DNA of 64,000 nucleotides from Streptomyces sp. CB02923 (GCF_001905005.1 NZ_LWKZ01000024.1:775299-839298), one strand, 5' to 3'; counted from the stretch's first letter, positions 17,025-24,941 are shown. Translations and numbers: made by a program. The notes: generated from the sequence alone by a model not told the origin.

Positions 17025-18581
17025 TCACCCCGGCGCCGACGCGTCCGGCCCGTCGGGCCCGTCCCACACCGCCACGGCCGTACGGTCCTGCCCGTACCCC
17101 TCCGCGTGCAGCCGGACGTCGGCCAGGAAGGCCGCCGTCCCCGGTGGGGTGCCCGCCCAGCGGGCCGCCAGCCGGCCCGCGAACCCGGCCGCTTCGGTCA
17201 GCGGGCCCGCGAAACCGGCGCTGCACAGCAGCAAGGCGTCGCCGGGTCGGGTCGCGCAGGTCCGGAAGCGGAACGGCTCGGGGCTCGTCCGCGGCGCGGA
17301 CTCGTACGGCGGACGCCACGGCTCCCCGGACGGAGCGCGGGGCAGGCCGGGAGGGACGCCGGGGAGGGTGCCGCCCAGGTCCGGCGCCGCCCCGGTCAGA
17401 TCCGGACGAGTCAGGTCCGGCCCGGCCAGATCCGGCCTGGCCAGATCCGGCCCGGCCAGATCCGGGCGGGTCAGATCCGGGCGGGTGTCGGACGGCCGGC
17501 GGAGGTCGGGGCGGGTGTCGGACGACCGCGGGACGCCCTGGCGGGGCTCGTCCAGGGCGGGGTCGCCCGGCACCGGCCACGGTGGCACGGCACCGGGCGG
17601 CCCCTGCGCATCGCACGCCTCCCCCTCGGCCGTTTCGTCACCCGGCGGCTCGACGCCGAACCCGGCGGCCGGGGCGTCCGCCGCGTCCTCCCGGGGCGGC
17701 GGGGGCTCCAGGTCCTGCCAGACGCCGTTGCGCAGCCGGAAGAACCCGCCCGCACCGACGCCGAAGAGCACCCGGGTGCGGCAGGCCGGGTCGACGGGCA
17801 GTAACAGGCAGCGCAGCGCGGCCGTGTACTGGCCGGGCTCCATGCCGTGCTCGCCCGCGTACGCGCGGAGCTTGCCGAAGCTGCGGTCGGTGAGGCGGTG
17901 CAGGCCGGACTTCAGGGCGCCGCGGTTGCCGGTACGGACGTCCTCGGCCAGCCGGGGGTAGCTGCGGCCGACGGCGCCGCCGATCCAGAGGCAGGCGTCG
18001 CGGGCGGCGCGGTGGGCGCCGCCGTACGCGTACGAACTGCCGTCGCCGGGGGTCGCGGTGGCCACGGCCACCAGGATGAGCGCGTGCTGTCCGGCGCCGA
18101 ACCGGGCGGTGAGCAGGGCGTCCCCGCGCGGCTCGGCGCGATGGCGGGCGGCCTCGCCGCGCAGCGAGACGGCGCGCAGGGTGAGCGGACCGTACCCGGC
18201 GCCGTCCAGCTCCGTGTCGGGTACGAGATCGTCGAGCGCGGCCGGGTCCGCGGCGGGCAGGGCCATCGGCTCGGGGCCGGAGGAAGGACTGGCAGAAGCG
18301 CCGGAACAGGAGCCGGGGCCGGGCCCGGCCGACGCCGCGGCACCGGCACCGGCTTCACCACCGGCACGGGCTTCACCACCGGCACCGGCTTCACGAACGG
18401 CACCGGCGGCGGGCCCGGCTCCGGATGCCTGGCCCACCGCGCCGAAAGCGGATTCCACACGGTCGTCGAGCGAGTCCGGGGCCGTCGCGGGGCCGGTGTC
18501 CCGCGCCGCTTCGCTGTCGTCCTCGTACAACTCCCGCCACCAGGAGTTCTCGTGGTGGCGCCGATCCCCCTGTGGGTTCAT
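17025..18581 (-). CDS. Protein phosphatase 2C domain-containing protein
   Basis: Predicted Ser/Thr phosphatase-like protein of 518 residues. It opens with MNPQGDRRHHENSWWRELY, a start seen in Streptomyces PP2C-like proteins. After a long Ala/Gly-rich low-complexity linker, the PP2C-like core covers about residues 190-370 (HALILVAVATATPGDGSSYAYGG onward) and resumes at the C-terminus (RPGDALLLCSAGFAG, then DRTAVAVWDG, the typical metal-site region). A repeat-rich insertion of about 100 residues splits the core, including six RPDLx/GPDLx pentapeptides. Whether both metal-binding Asp residues survive is unclear, so activity is uncertain. It lies alone on the minus strand. Confidence 0.78.
   Translation of the reverse strand: MNPQGDRRHHENSWWRELYEDDSEAARDTGPATAPDSLDDRVESAFGAVGQASGAGPAAGAVREAGAGGEARAGGEAGAGAAASAGPGPGSCSGASASPSSGPEPMALPAADPAALDDLVPDTELDGAGYGPLTLRAVSLRGEAARHRAEPRGDALLTARFGAGQHALILVAVATATPGDGSSYAYGGAHRAARDACLWIGGAVGRSYPRLAEDVRTGNRGALKSGLHRLTDRSFGKLRAYAGEHGMEPGQYTAALRCLLLPVDPACRTRVLFGVGAGGFFRLRNGVWQDLEPPPPREDAADAPAAGFGVEPPGDETAEGEACDAQGPPGAVPPWPVPGDPALDEPRQGVPRSSDTRPDLRRPSDTRPDLTRPDLAGPDLARPDLAGPDLTRPDLTGAAPDLGGTLPGVPPGLPRAPSGEPWRPPYESAPRTSPEPFRFRTCATRPGDALLLCSAGFAGPLTEAAGFAGRLAARWAGTPPGTAAFLADVRLHAEGYGQDRTAVAVWDGPDGPDASAPG
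17401..17490 (-). repeat. 15-bp tandem repeats inside the PP2C gene
   Basis: Six consecutive 15-bp units beginning at 17401, 17416, 17431, 17446, 17461 and 17476, each starting TCCGG, encode (R/G)PDL pentapeptide repeats on the minus strand. Confidence 0.9.
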
Positions 18582-18751
18582 GCGGCGTATTGTCCACCGG
18601 CCGGCGGCCCGGAGACAGGGGCCCGGCGGGCCACCGCGGGACCGCCCGGCCGGTACGCGCCACGGAGGACGCGTACCGGCCGCGCATACCGACGCCACGC
18701 GGCCGCGGCGGCCGAGGGGCGCGCCGGTCCCGCTTCCGGCACGCTGGGGCC

Positions 18752-19234
18752 ATGGGCGTGTGGCAGTTGCTCGCGGTCGGCCTCGTCTTCCTCTTCGGCC
18801 TGCTCGGCGTGCTGGTCCCGGGGGTGCCGGGGCCGCCGATCGTCTGGGCGGGCGTGCTGTGGTGGGCGATGACCGAGCAGACCACCGTGGCCTGGTACGT
18901 CCTGATCGGCGCGAGCGCCCTGCTGCTGCTCAACCAGGCCGTCAAGTGGCTGCTGCCGCCCCGTGACCTGGCGGCCGCCGGCGTGCCGTACCGGACGCTG
19001 TTCCTGGCGGGCGTCGCGGGCATCGCGGGCTTCTTCCTCGTGCCCGTCGTGGGGGCCGTGCTGGGCTCGGTCGGCGTGCTCCACCTGCTGGAGCGGGCAC
19101 GGCTGGGCAGTCACGCCGACGCGTGGGCCGCCACCCGTACGGCCATGCGGTCCATCGGGCTCGGCGTGCTGATCGAACTGCTCGCCTGCCTGCTGGTGGT
19201 CGGCGCCTGGACGGGCGCGGTCATCGCGGGCTGA
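18752..19234 (+). CDS. DUF456 family membrane protein
   Basis: Small integral membrane protein of 160 residues. Four or five hydrophobic segments are visible (WQLLAVGLVFLFGLLGVLV; the WYVLIGASALLLLNQAV region; the LFLAGVAGIAGFFLVPVVGAV region; the IELLACLLVVGAWTGAVIAG end). The glycine-rich PGVPGPPIVW motif in the first loop is characteristic of DUF456. Function is unknown; the glycine-zipper-like composition suggests a channel-like or regulatory membrane role. Its 3' end overlaps, on the opposite strand, the last 124 bp of the Ada/AlkA gene. Confidence 0.85.
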   Translation: MGVWQLLAVGLVFLFGLLGVLVPGVPGPPIVWAGVLWWAMTEQTTVAWYVLIGASALLLLNQAVKWLLPPRDLAAAGVPYRTLFLAGVAGIAGFFLVPVVGAVLGSVGVLHLLERARLGSHADAWAATRTAMRSIGLGVLIELLACLLVVGAWTGAVIAG

Positions 19235-20718
19235 CCGCCGTGGAGGCCGGTGCCCGTCTCCTGCCACAGGTGGTGCAGGGCGTACGACCGCCACGGCCGC
19301 CAGGTGTCCGGGGACCCCGCTCCCTCCGGGAACACCTCGCCCATGCCGCCCACCGGCCCCACGTCCGGGTCGCCCAGTGCCCGCATCCTGATGTACGCGG
19401 CGGCCGCCGGGCCCACCCCGGGCAGGGCGCGCAGGGCACGTTCGGCGGCGTCCCGGTCCGCGCCCGCGTCCAGTGGGACCGTGCCGTCCGCGAGGGCGAC
19501 GCAGAGCGTGCGCACCGCTTCCGGGACGTCGGCGCCGGTCAGCGCGGCGGGCTCGGGGAAGAGGTGGGTCAGCGCGCCGTCCGCCGCGTCCAGCGGCTTC
19601 CCGTACGCCCGTACCAGCTCGGCGGCGCGCTCGGGCGGCCCGCCGAGGACGGTCCGTACGGCCAGTTCCCCGGGGTCGGCGGCGCCCGGCGACCGCAGCC
19701 CCGGCCGGGCCGCGACCAGCGGGCCGAGCAGCGGGTCCGCGCCCAGCCGCTCGGCGACGGCGAACGGATCGGCGTCCAGGTCGAACAGGCGGCGCATCCG
19801 CTGGACGGCCGTGGACAGGTCCCGCAGGTCGGTCAGGTGCAGGCGGCACTCCAGCCAGCCGCCGTCCGCGCCCCGGGCGGCCGGGCACACCAGTCCGGCG
19901 CGCGGCCGCCGCGGCTGCCGGGACCCGGCGTGCTCGTCCACCTCGGCGATGCCGGTGCCGTGGGCCAGCCGCAGCGTACGGCGGTACGTACGGGCGCCCC
20001 GGCCGCCGTGTACCTCCTCCACTCCGGGCACGGCCCGCGCCTGGAGGAAGTCGAAGATCTCGGCAGCCGCGTACGGGCCCCGGTAGGCCAGCCGCAGCGG
20101 TACCCCGGCGGGCGCGCCGTGCCGCGCGGCGCCGGACCGGCCCGACGGCGCGCCGTTGCGCCCGCCCGCCGCCGCGCGCAGCTCGCTCGGCGTACTGGCG
20201 TAGATCTCCCGCATCGTGTCGTTGAACTGCCGGATGCTGGCGAATCCGGCGGCGAAGGCCAGGTCGGTGACGGGCAGGCCGGTGGTCTGGAGCAGCAGCC
20301 GCGCGGTGTGCGCGCGCCGGGCCCGCGCCAGGGCCACGGGCCCGGCGCCCAGCTCCGCGGTGAGCTGCCGCTGCACCTGCCGCGCGCTGTAGCCCAGCCG
20401 CCGTGCGAGGCCGGCGACGCCCTCCCGGTCGATCACGCCGTCGCCGATGAAGCGCATGGCGCGGCCGACCAGATCGGCCCGGACGTTCCACTCCGCCGAG
20501 CCCGGTACGGCGTCCGGGCGGCACCGGCGGCAGGCCCGGAACCCGGCGCCCTGCGCAGCCGCGGCGGACGCGTGGAACCGCACGTTCGCGCGCTTCGGGG
20601 TGACGGCCGGGCAGCTCGGGCGGCAGTAGATCCCGGTCGTCACGACGGCGAAGAAGAACTCCCCGTCGAAGCGCGCGTCCCGGCTGGACACCGCCTCGTA
20701 CCTGGTCTCGTCATCCAT
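19111..20718 (-). CDS. Ada/AlkA fusion: methyl-phosphotriester sensor, AraC-type HTH and 3-methyladenine DNA glycosylase
   Basis: DNA alkylation response protein of 535 residues with three parts. Residues 1-75 are the Ada zinc domain (GIYCRPSCPAVTPKRANV and ACRRC give the four Cys, including the methyl acceptor). Residues about 80-190 are an AraC HTH (ARRLGYSARQVQRQL; FASIRQFNDTMREIYA). Residues about 205-490 are AlkA N-terminal and HhH-GPD glycosylase domains (LPGVGPAAAAYIRMRALGDPD with the catalytic Asp, then SYALHHLW). It should sense methylated DNA, activate its own class of genes and excise alkylated bases. The final 40 or so residues are encoded antisense to the DUF456 gene and look non-conserved. 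ATG 20718 has GGAG upstream; GTG 20721 is possible. Confidence 0.92.
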   Translation of the reverse strand: MDDETRYEAVSSRDARFDGEFFFAVVTTGIYCRPSCPAVTPKRANVRFHASAAAAQGAGFRACRRCRPDAVPGSAEWNVRADLVGRAMRFIGDGVIDREGVAGLARRLGYSARQVQRQLTAELGAGPVALARARRAHTARLLLQTTGLPVTDLAFAAGFASIRQFNDTMREIYASTPSELRAAAGGRNGAPSGRSGAARHGAPAGVPLRLAYRGPYAAAEIFDFLQARAVPGVEEVHGGRGARTYRRTLRLAHGTGIAEVDEHAGSRQPRRPRAGLVCPAARGADGGWLECRLHLTDLRDLSTAVQRMRRLFDLDADPFAVAERLGADPLLGPLVAARPGLRSPGAADPGELAVRTVLGGPPERAAELVRAYGKPLDAADGALTHLFPEPAALTGADVPEAVRTLCVALADGTVPLDAGADRDAAERALRALPGVGPAAAAYIRMRALGDPDVGPVGGMGEVFPEGAGSPDTWRPWRSYALHHLWQETGTGLHGGQPAMTAPVQAPTTSRQASSSISTPSPMDRMAVRVAAHASA

Positions 20719-20934
20719 CACATGCTCCAGTGTGCGCCACGGTGCGGACGTTCACTGGCGGGAATCGGACACCGCGGTCGGTGGCCGTGCCCTCGTTCAC
20801 GGGGCAGGACGGCGGCCGGAGACCGACCGGCCGGGAAGAGCCGGAGACCGGGCGGGGAGGACAGAGCGGGAAGGACAGAGAAGGGCCGGAAACCGGGCGG
20901 GAAGGGCCGCGACCAGCCCTCCCCGCCCGCCCCC
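20719..20934. other. Purine-rich spacer between rsgA and the Ada/AlkA gene
   Basis: No gene seen. From about 20820 the plus strand is strongly purine-biased and contains diverged repeats of the form CCGGAGACCGGGCGGG (near 20837 and 20886). Confidence 0.5.
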
Positions 20935-22065
20935 TCACCCCCGGGCCCCCCTCTTCCGCTCCCCCATGTGCCGGCCGAGCGTCTGCTTCTGCTTCCAGCT
21001 CTTGCGGATCTCCGCACGGAGCCGGGCGTCCGTCTTGGCGACGATGCGCTCGTTCTCGCGCAGCAGCTTGCGGTAGCTCTCCAGCCGCCGCTGCGGCAGC
21101 ACGCCGCTGTCGACGGCCGACAGCACCGCGCACCCCGGTTCCGTATCGTGCGCGCAGTCGTGGAAACGGCAGCGCGCGGCCAGTTCCTCTACGTCGGAGA
21201 AGGCGCGCGCGAGGCCCGCGTCGGCGTCCCACATGCCGACGCCCCGCAGCCCCGGGGTGTCGATGAGCACCCCGCCGCCGGGCAGGACCAGCAGGTCCCG
21301 GGTGGTCGTGGTGTGCCGGCCCTTGCCGTCCCGGTCGCGGGCGGCCCGTACGTCCTGCACGTCCTCGCCCAGCAGCGCGTTGGCGAGAGTGGACTTGCCC
21401 GCGCCGGACTGGCCGAGCAGCACGGACGTGCCGCCGGCCACCACCGCGGCGAGTACGTCCAGCCCTTCACCGGCGGCCGAACTGACCGCCAGCACCTGCA
21501 CCCCGGGCGCGGCGGCCTCCGCGTCCGCGACCAGGTGCGCCAGCCCGGCCGGGTCGCCGACCAGGTCGGCCTTGGTCAGCACGAGCAGGGGCTGCGCCCC
21601 GCTCTCCCAGGCCAGGGAGACGAAACGCTCGATGCGCCCGAGGTCCAGCTCCGCGGCGAGCGAGACCGCGACCACGGCGTGGTCCACGTTCGCCGCCAGC
21701 ACCTGGCCCTCGGACCGTTTGGAGGAGGTGGACCGTACGAACGCGGTACGCCGCGGCAGCAGCGCCCGTACCGCACCGTCCCGGCCCGCGCCGACCTCGC
21801 CGAGGTCGATCACGGCCCAGTCGCCGGTGCACGGCACCCGCATGGGGTCGCCGGTCGCCACCAGCGCGGTGTCCGCGAGTACGGTACGGACGCCGTCCCC
21901 GTCGGGCACCACGGTGTCCACGCGCCCGCGGTCGACGCGGACGACACGGCCGGGCACGTACCCCTGCCCGGCGTAGGGAGCGAAGCTCTCCGCGAAGCCG
22001 TCATCCCAGCCGTAAGAGGTCAGCGGGCACGGCGATGCGGAGGAGAAAGCGGAAGACGATTGCAA
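20935..22065 (-). CDS. rsgA: Ribosome small subunit-dependent GTPase A
   Basis: Circularly permuted GTPase that assists late 30S subunit assembly; 376 residues. An N-terminal OB-fold (about residues 30-110) precedes the permuted G domain, in the order G4 (TKAD), G5-like SSAAGEG, G1 GQSGAGKST and G3 DTPGLRG. The C-terminal zinc site is CRFHDCAHDTEPGCAV, and the basic tail KQKQTLGRHMGERKRG is typical. TTG 22065 is chosen because GAAGGG is correctly spaced upstream; the longer open frame has no better start. The ribosome-binding site is embedded in overlapping hairpins downstream of a short leader ORF. Confidence 0.92.
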   Translation of the reverse strand: MQSSSAFSSASPCPLTSYGWDDGFAESFAPYAGQGYVPGRVVRVDRGRVDTVVPDGDGVRTVLADTALVATGDPMRVPCTGDWAVIDLGEVGAGRDGAVRALLPRRTAFVRSTSSKRSEGQVLAANVDHAVVAVSLAAELDLGRIERFVSLAWESGAQPLLVLTKADLVGDPAGLAHLVADAEAAAPGVQVLAVSSAAGEGLDVLAAVVAGGTSVLLGQSGAGKSTLANALLGEDVQDVRAARDRDGKGRHTTTTRDLLVLPGGGVLIDTPGLRGVGMWDADAGLARAFSDVEELAARCRFHDCAHDTEPGCAVLSAVDSGVLPQRRLESYRKLLRENERIVAKTDARLRAEIRKSWKQKQTLGRHMGERKRGARG

Positions 22066-22094
22066 GGGAAACCCTTCACAAGGGTGGCCCCGGC
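22063..22094 (-). promoter_or_regulatory. Alternative hairpins over the rsgA ribosome-binding site
   Basis: On the transcribed strand ACCCTT-GTG-AAGGGT (6-bp stem) and AAGGG-TTT-CCCTT (5-bp stem) are mutually exclusive hairpins that both capture AAGGG, the rsgA Shine-Dalgarno. The second also includes part of the TTG start. Another CCCTT lies upstream at about 22118-22122. This is read directly from the sequence; regulation is inferred. Confidence 0.5.
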
Positions 22095-22129
22095 TCCACG
22101 CGCCCAGCGCGCGGCAAAAAAGGGAAAGG

Positions 22130-22201
22130 TCAGCCGGAGGCCACGGAAGTGGACTGAACGAACGTCTGGTTGAGGGCAGCACCCATCACAGAGACAGCCA
22201 T
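22130..22201 (-). CDS. Putative 23-residue leader peptide upstream of rsgA
   Basis: Short ORF encoding MAVSVMGAALNQTFVQSTSV plus ASG, ending 64 nt before the rsgA start. AAGGGGAGG sits 8 nt before its ATG, a better ribosome-binding site than that of most genes in the window, and it starts a transcript reading into rsgA. The peptide is hydrophobic and Ser/Thr/Val-rich, with no obvious amino-acid run. Its position before hairpins that sequester the rsgA ribosome-binding site fits a translational attenuation leader, but expression is unproven and no family is recognised. Confidence 0.5.
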   Translation of the reverse strand: MAVSVMGAALNQTFVQSTSVASG

Positions 22202-22351
22202 CGGTCACACCTCCCCTTCCTCACACGGCCGACCACGGCAGCCGACGGCCACCGCGAGAACGTGTCCCACCTTAGAAGGGCGCGCATCGCGGCACCACCG
22301 AATTTCTCCGGGCTTGAGGGCCGCGCGGCAGTCCCTCGTTCCGGCCGGGGA

Positions 22352-22948
22352 TCAGCGGTGCTGTTCGATGAGGGAGCGGGCCATTGCCTGGGCGCGGCGG
22401 GCGGCGTGGTGGTCGCCTTCGGCGGCGGAGATGATGGAGCCCTTCATGAGGATGTGCCAGGAGCGGGCGAACGCGTCGCAGTCGCGCAGGCCGGCTTCCT
22501 CCGCCATGGTGCGTACGAGGGTCCGGATGTTGTCCAGGTAGCGGATGCTGGCCCGGCCCAGCGGGTGCTGCCAGCCCATCTCCAGCAGGACGTTGATGAA
22601 AGGGCAGGCGTCGAAGTCCGCTTGGTGGAACCATTCGTCGAACACGTCGAAGACGGCCAGCAGGTGTTCTTCGGGGGTGCTGCCGCGGCGCCGGGCGCCG
22701 GCCTCCACGAGGCCGTGGGTCCACTGCTGTTCGCGGCGGTCGAGGAAGGCCAGGACCAGGTCGTCCTTGGAGGGGAAGTGCCGGTAGAAGGTCGCCTTGG
22801 CCACCTGGGAGCGGTGGATGACCTCGTTGACGCCCACATCGCGGATGCCGCGGCGCGAGAACAGGTCATAGGCGGCGCTCAGCACCCGTTCGCGGGCGCC
22901 GGGCCGGGCTCCGGCGCGCGACGCTGGCGGCGCGCACTCGGTCGTCAT
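22352..22948 (-). CDS. TetR/AcrR family transcriptional regulator
   Basis: Repressor-type protein of 198 residues. The TetR N-terminal HTH spans about residues 15-65 (ARERVLSAAYDLFSRRGIRD, then SQVAKATFYRHFPSKDDL as recognition helix region). A helical ligand domain follows, containing CPFINVLLEMG, which resembles the LmrA/YxaF-type C-terminal domain. ATG 22948 is chosen at the start of similarity. It is divergent from the STAS gene, and two AGACCGGT(C/T)T boxes in and beside the intergenic region are its likely operators. Confidence 0.88.
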   Translation of the reverse strand: MTTECAPPASRAGARPGARERVLSAAYDLFSRRGIRDVGVNEVIHRSQVAKATFYRHFPSKDDLVLAFLDRREQQWTHGLVEAGARRRGSTPEEHLLAVFDVFDEWFHQADFDACPFINVLLEMGWQHPLGRASIRYLDNIRTLVRTMAEEAGLRDCDAFARSWHILMKGSIISAAEGDHHAARRAQAMARSLIEQHR

Positions 22949-22972
22949 GGTGGCCCCAGTGTAGGCGTGGAC

Positions 22973-23027
22973 AGACCGGTTTGACTCCTGCCACGATGGG
23001 GCCATGTCCCTACAGACAGACCGGTCT
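22973..23027. promoter_or_regulatory. Paired TetR-type operator candidates AGACCGGTYT
   Basis: ACAGACCGGT occurs twice, at 22971-22980 and 23016-23025. The second copy extends to the perfect palindrome AGACCGGTCT (23018-23027), the first to AGACCGGTTT (22973-22982). One lies 25 bp upstream of the tetR start, the other just inside the STAS gene. Such palindromes are typical TetR operators. Confidence 0.55.
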
Positions 23028-23405
23028 TCCCTGGCCGGTCCGGATGCCCTGGGGGTCCGTACCCGGCTGTTCGGCTCCTGTGCCGTCCTGACCGTGCGGG
23101 GCGAGATCGATTACGGCACCGTGCCGGTTCTGGACGAGGCCCTCGAAGCGCTGCCGTCCGGCCTGGGGAGTGTGGTGCTGGAGATGACCGGGGTCACGTT
23201 CATGGACTCGGCCGGGCTGCACTTCCTGCGGCGCCTGGAGACCTACGGGCTGCGGCGGCGCATCCCGGTGCGGGCCCTGAACCTGCGCCGCCAGCCCCAG
23301 CGTGTGATGGAGCTGGCCCGCAAGTGGCCCGGCACGCCGCACGCGGGCAAGTTCCTCGGCCGCGCGGTGCCCGCGGGAGTGCCGACGGTCCAGGAGCCGC
23401 AGTGA
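23004..23405 (+). CDS. STAS domain anti-sigma factor antagonist
   Basis: Anti-anti-sigma type protein of 133 residues. The STAS fold is seen in CAVLTVRGEIDYGTVPVLDEAL and the phosphorylation-site region VTFMDSAGLHFLRRL; the Ser in DSAG (about residue 73) is the conserved phospho-acceptor. It would bind and inhibit an RsbW-like kinase; one such protein is encoded at 9064, but pairing is only a guess. Its stop overlaps the ANTAR gene start (GTGA). A TetR-type palindrome lies across codons 5-8, suggesting repression by the divergent regulator. Confidence 0.9.
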   Translation: MSLQTDRSSLAGPDALGVRTRLFGSCAVLTVRGEIDYGTVPVLDEALEALPSGLGSVVLEMTGVTFMDSAGLHFLRRLETYGLRRRIPVRALNLRRQPQRVMELARKWPGTPHAGKFLGRAVPAGVPTVQEPQ

Positions 23406-23866
23406 AGCGGCGCTCCCTGGCGGCCCTGCGGCTCTCGGCCGCCTCGGGAGCGCGGCGTGTGAAACCGGCGGAGACGCCCGGAGGAACGGACGACGCGACG
23501 GGCCGCCCCGACGATGCGGTGGTCGATCAGCTGCGCGCGGAGAACGCGCAGTTGCGGCAGGCGCTCGACAGCCGGCCGGTGATAGACCAGGCCCGCGGCA
23601 TCCTGATGGCCACCGAGTCCTGCACCGCCGAACAGGCGTGGGACATCCTGCGGCAGACCTCCCAGCGGACGAACACCAAGGTGCGCGAGGTCGCCGGTGA
23701 GGTCGTCGCGGGTTCCGGCCGGTCTGCCGCCCGGCGTCCGGGGCGTACGGAGCCGGGGCCGGGGCGTACGGAGCCGGGGCGGCCGGGGCGTACGGCGTTG
23801 GTGCGTACGGAGTTGCAGGCGGCGGTGGCGCGGCACCGGGCCGCCGTCCGTCGGAAGGCCGGTTGA
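23402..23866 (+). CDS. ANTAR domain-containing protein
   Basis: Predicted RNA-binding antiterminator-type protein of 154 residues. After a short coiled-coil (VDQLRAENAQLRQAL) the ANTAR domain covers about residues 55-105 (RPVIDQARGILMATESCTAE, then AWDILRQTSQRTNTKVREVA). The tail is low complexity, with a repeat of PGRTEPG encoded by GC-rich tandem DNA repeats. ANTAR proteins bind paired hexaloop hairpins in nascent RNA. The GTG start overlaps the STAS stop, so the two products are probably made together; the combination suggests a stress-signalling module. Confidence 0.87.
   Translation: MKRRSLAALRLSAASGARRVKPAETPGGTDDATGRPDDAVVDQLRAENAQLRQALDSRPVIDQARGILMATESCTAEQAWDILRQTSQRTNTKVREVAGEVVAGSGRSAARRPGRTEPGPGRTEPGRPGRTALVRTELQAAVARHRAAVRRKAG
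23738..23812 (+). repeat. Diverged 22-bp tandem repeats in the ANTAR gene
   Basis: The core GGGGCGTACGGAGCCGGGG occurs twice, followed by two more diverged copies of CGTACGG. It encodes the PGRTEPG repeats of the protein tail. Confidence 0.75.
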
Positions 23867-23984
23867 GAGAGCCGGTTGAGGGAAGGTCAGCTGTAGGCGG
23901 TGGGTGGAGGGGCGGCGGCTGTGCGGGGCGTTCCGCGTCGGCCCCGGCCCGGTCCCCCGGGTCCGGTCCCCCGATCCGGTCCGG

Positions 23985-24941
23985 TCAGCCCGTCAGCTGC
24001 GGCAGCACCTTCGTACGGTAGAAGTCGAAGAACCCCCGCTGCTCCGGGCCGATCTGGCTGACGTAGACGGTGTCGAACCCCGCCTCGCCGTACGCGCGGA
24101 GCGCGGACACATGGGCGTCCACGTCGTCGCCGCAGGTGACCGCCTCCGCGACGCGTTCGGGGGTGACCAGTTGCGACGCCTGCTCGAAGTGGCGGGGCGT
24201 GGGGAGGATCTGCGGCAGTTCGCCGGGCAGCTGCTCGTTGGCCCACAGGCGGTGCGCGGTGCGCACGGCCTCGTCGCGGTCCGGGTTCCAGCAGACCTTC
24301 ACGCCGCCGAGTACGGGTTTGTTGCCGCCGCCGCCCCGCCGGAAGCGTTCGACGGCCTCCGCGTCCGGGGTCATGGTCACGAAGCCGTCGCCGACGCGGG
24401 CGGCCAGTTCGGTGGCGTTGGGCCCGAACGCGGAGACGTCGATGGGCACCGGTTCCGCGGGGACGGTGTAGAGCCGGGCGTTCTCCACGGTGTAGTGCTT
24501 GCCGTGGTGGCTGACCTCGCCGCCCTCGAAGAGCTGCCGCATCACCTGGACGGCTTCCTCCAGCATCTCCAGGCGTACCGAGGTCTGCGGCCAGTGATCG
24601 CCGAGCACGTGCTCGTTGAGTGCCTCGCCGCTGCCCACGCCGAGCCGGAAGCGGCCGTCAAGGAGCACCGCGCTGGTGGCCGCGGCCTGGGCGGTGACCA
24701 CGGGGTGCAGCCGCATGATGGGGCAGGTCACCGCGGTCTCCACGGGGAGTGAGGTGACCTGCGACAGCGCGCCGATCACCGACCAGACGAAGGGGCTCTG
24801 GCCCTGTGCGCCGTTCCACGGGTGGAAGTGGTCGGAGATCCACAGTCCGGTGAAGCCGGCCTGCTCGGCCATGCGGGCCTGTTCGACCAGCTCCGCCGGG
24901 CTGTGCTCCTCGCTGGAGAGGAAGTATCCGTAGTCGGTCAT
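23985..24941 (-). CDS. F420-dependent LLM-class oxidoreductase (glucose-6-phosphate dehydrogenase-like, TIGR03557 type)
   Basis: Luciferase-like TIM-barrel oxidoreductase of 318 residues. It starts MTDYGYFLSSEEHSP and contains LWISDHFHPW and GVGSGEALNEHVLG, matching the F420-dependent glucose-6-phosphate dehydrogenase-like group of actinobacteria rather than the flavin luciferases. It would transfer hydride to or from coenzyme F420; the substrate cannot be inferred. ATG 24941 is the obvious start of homology, with the frame extending upstream in non-conserved sequence. It is divergent from the alcohol dehydrogenase gene. Confidence 0.88.
   Translation of the reverse strand: MTDYGYFLSSEEHSPAELVEQARMAEQAGFTGLWISDHFHPWNGAQGQSPFVWSVIGALSQVTSLPVETAVTCPIMRLHPVVTAQAAATSAVLLDGRFRLGVGSGEALNEHVLGDHWPQTSVRLEMLEEAVQVMRQLFEGGEVSHHGKHYTVENARLYTVPAEPVPIDVSAFGPNATELAARVGDGFVTMTPDAEAVERFRRGGGGNKPVLGGVKVCWNPDRDEAVRTAHRLWANEQLPGELPQILPTPRHFEQASQLVTPERVAEAVTCGDDVDAHVSALRAYGEAGFDTVYVSQIGPEQRGFFDFYRTKVLPQLTG

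Noticed and set aside
17401..17490. Short regularly spaced repeats resembling a CRISPR array
   Set aside because: Units are contiguous 15-mers without spacers, lie inside a coding frame, and no cas gene is present.
19123..22173. Plus-strand open frame of about 1000 codons opposite Ada/AlkA and rsgA
   Set aside because: Antisense to two genes with clear motifs; low-complexity Arg/Gly/Pro translation typical of a shadow frame.
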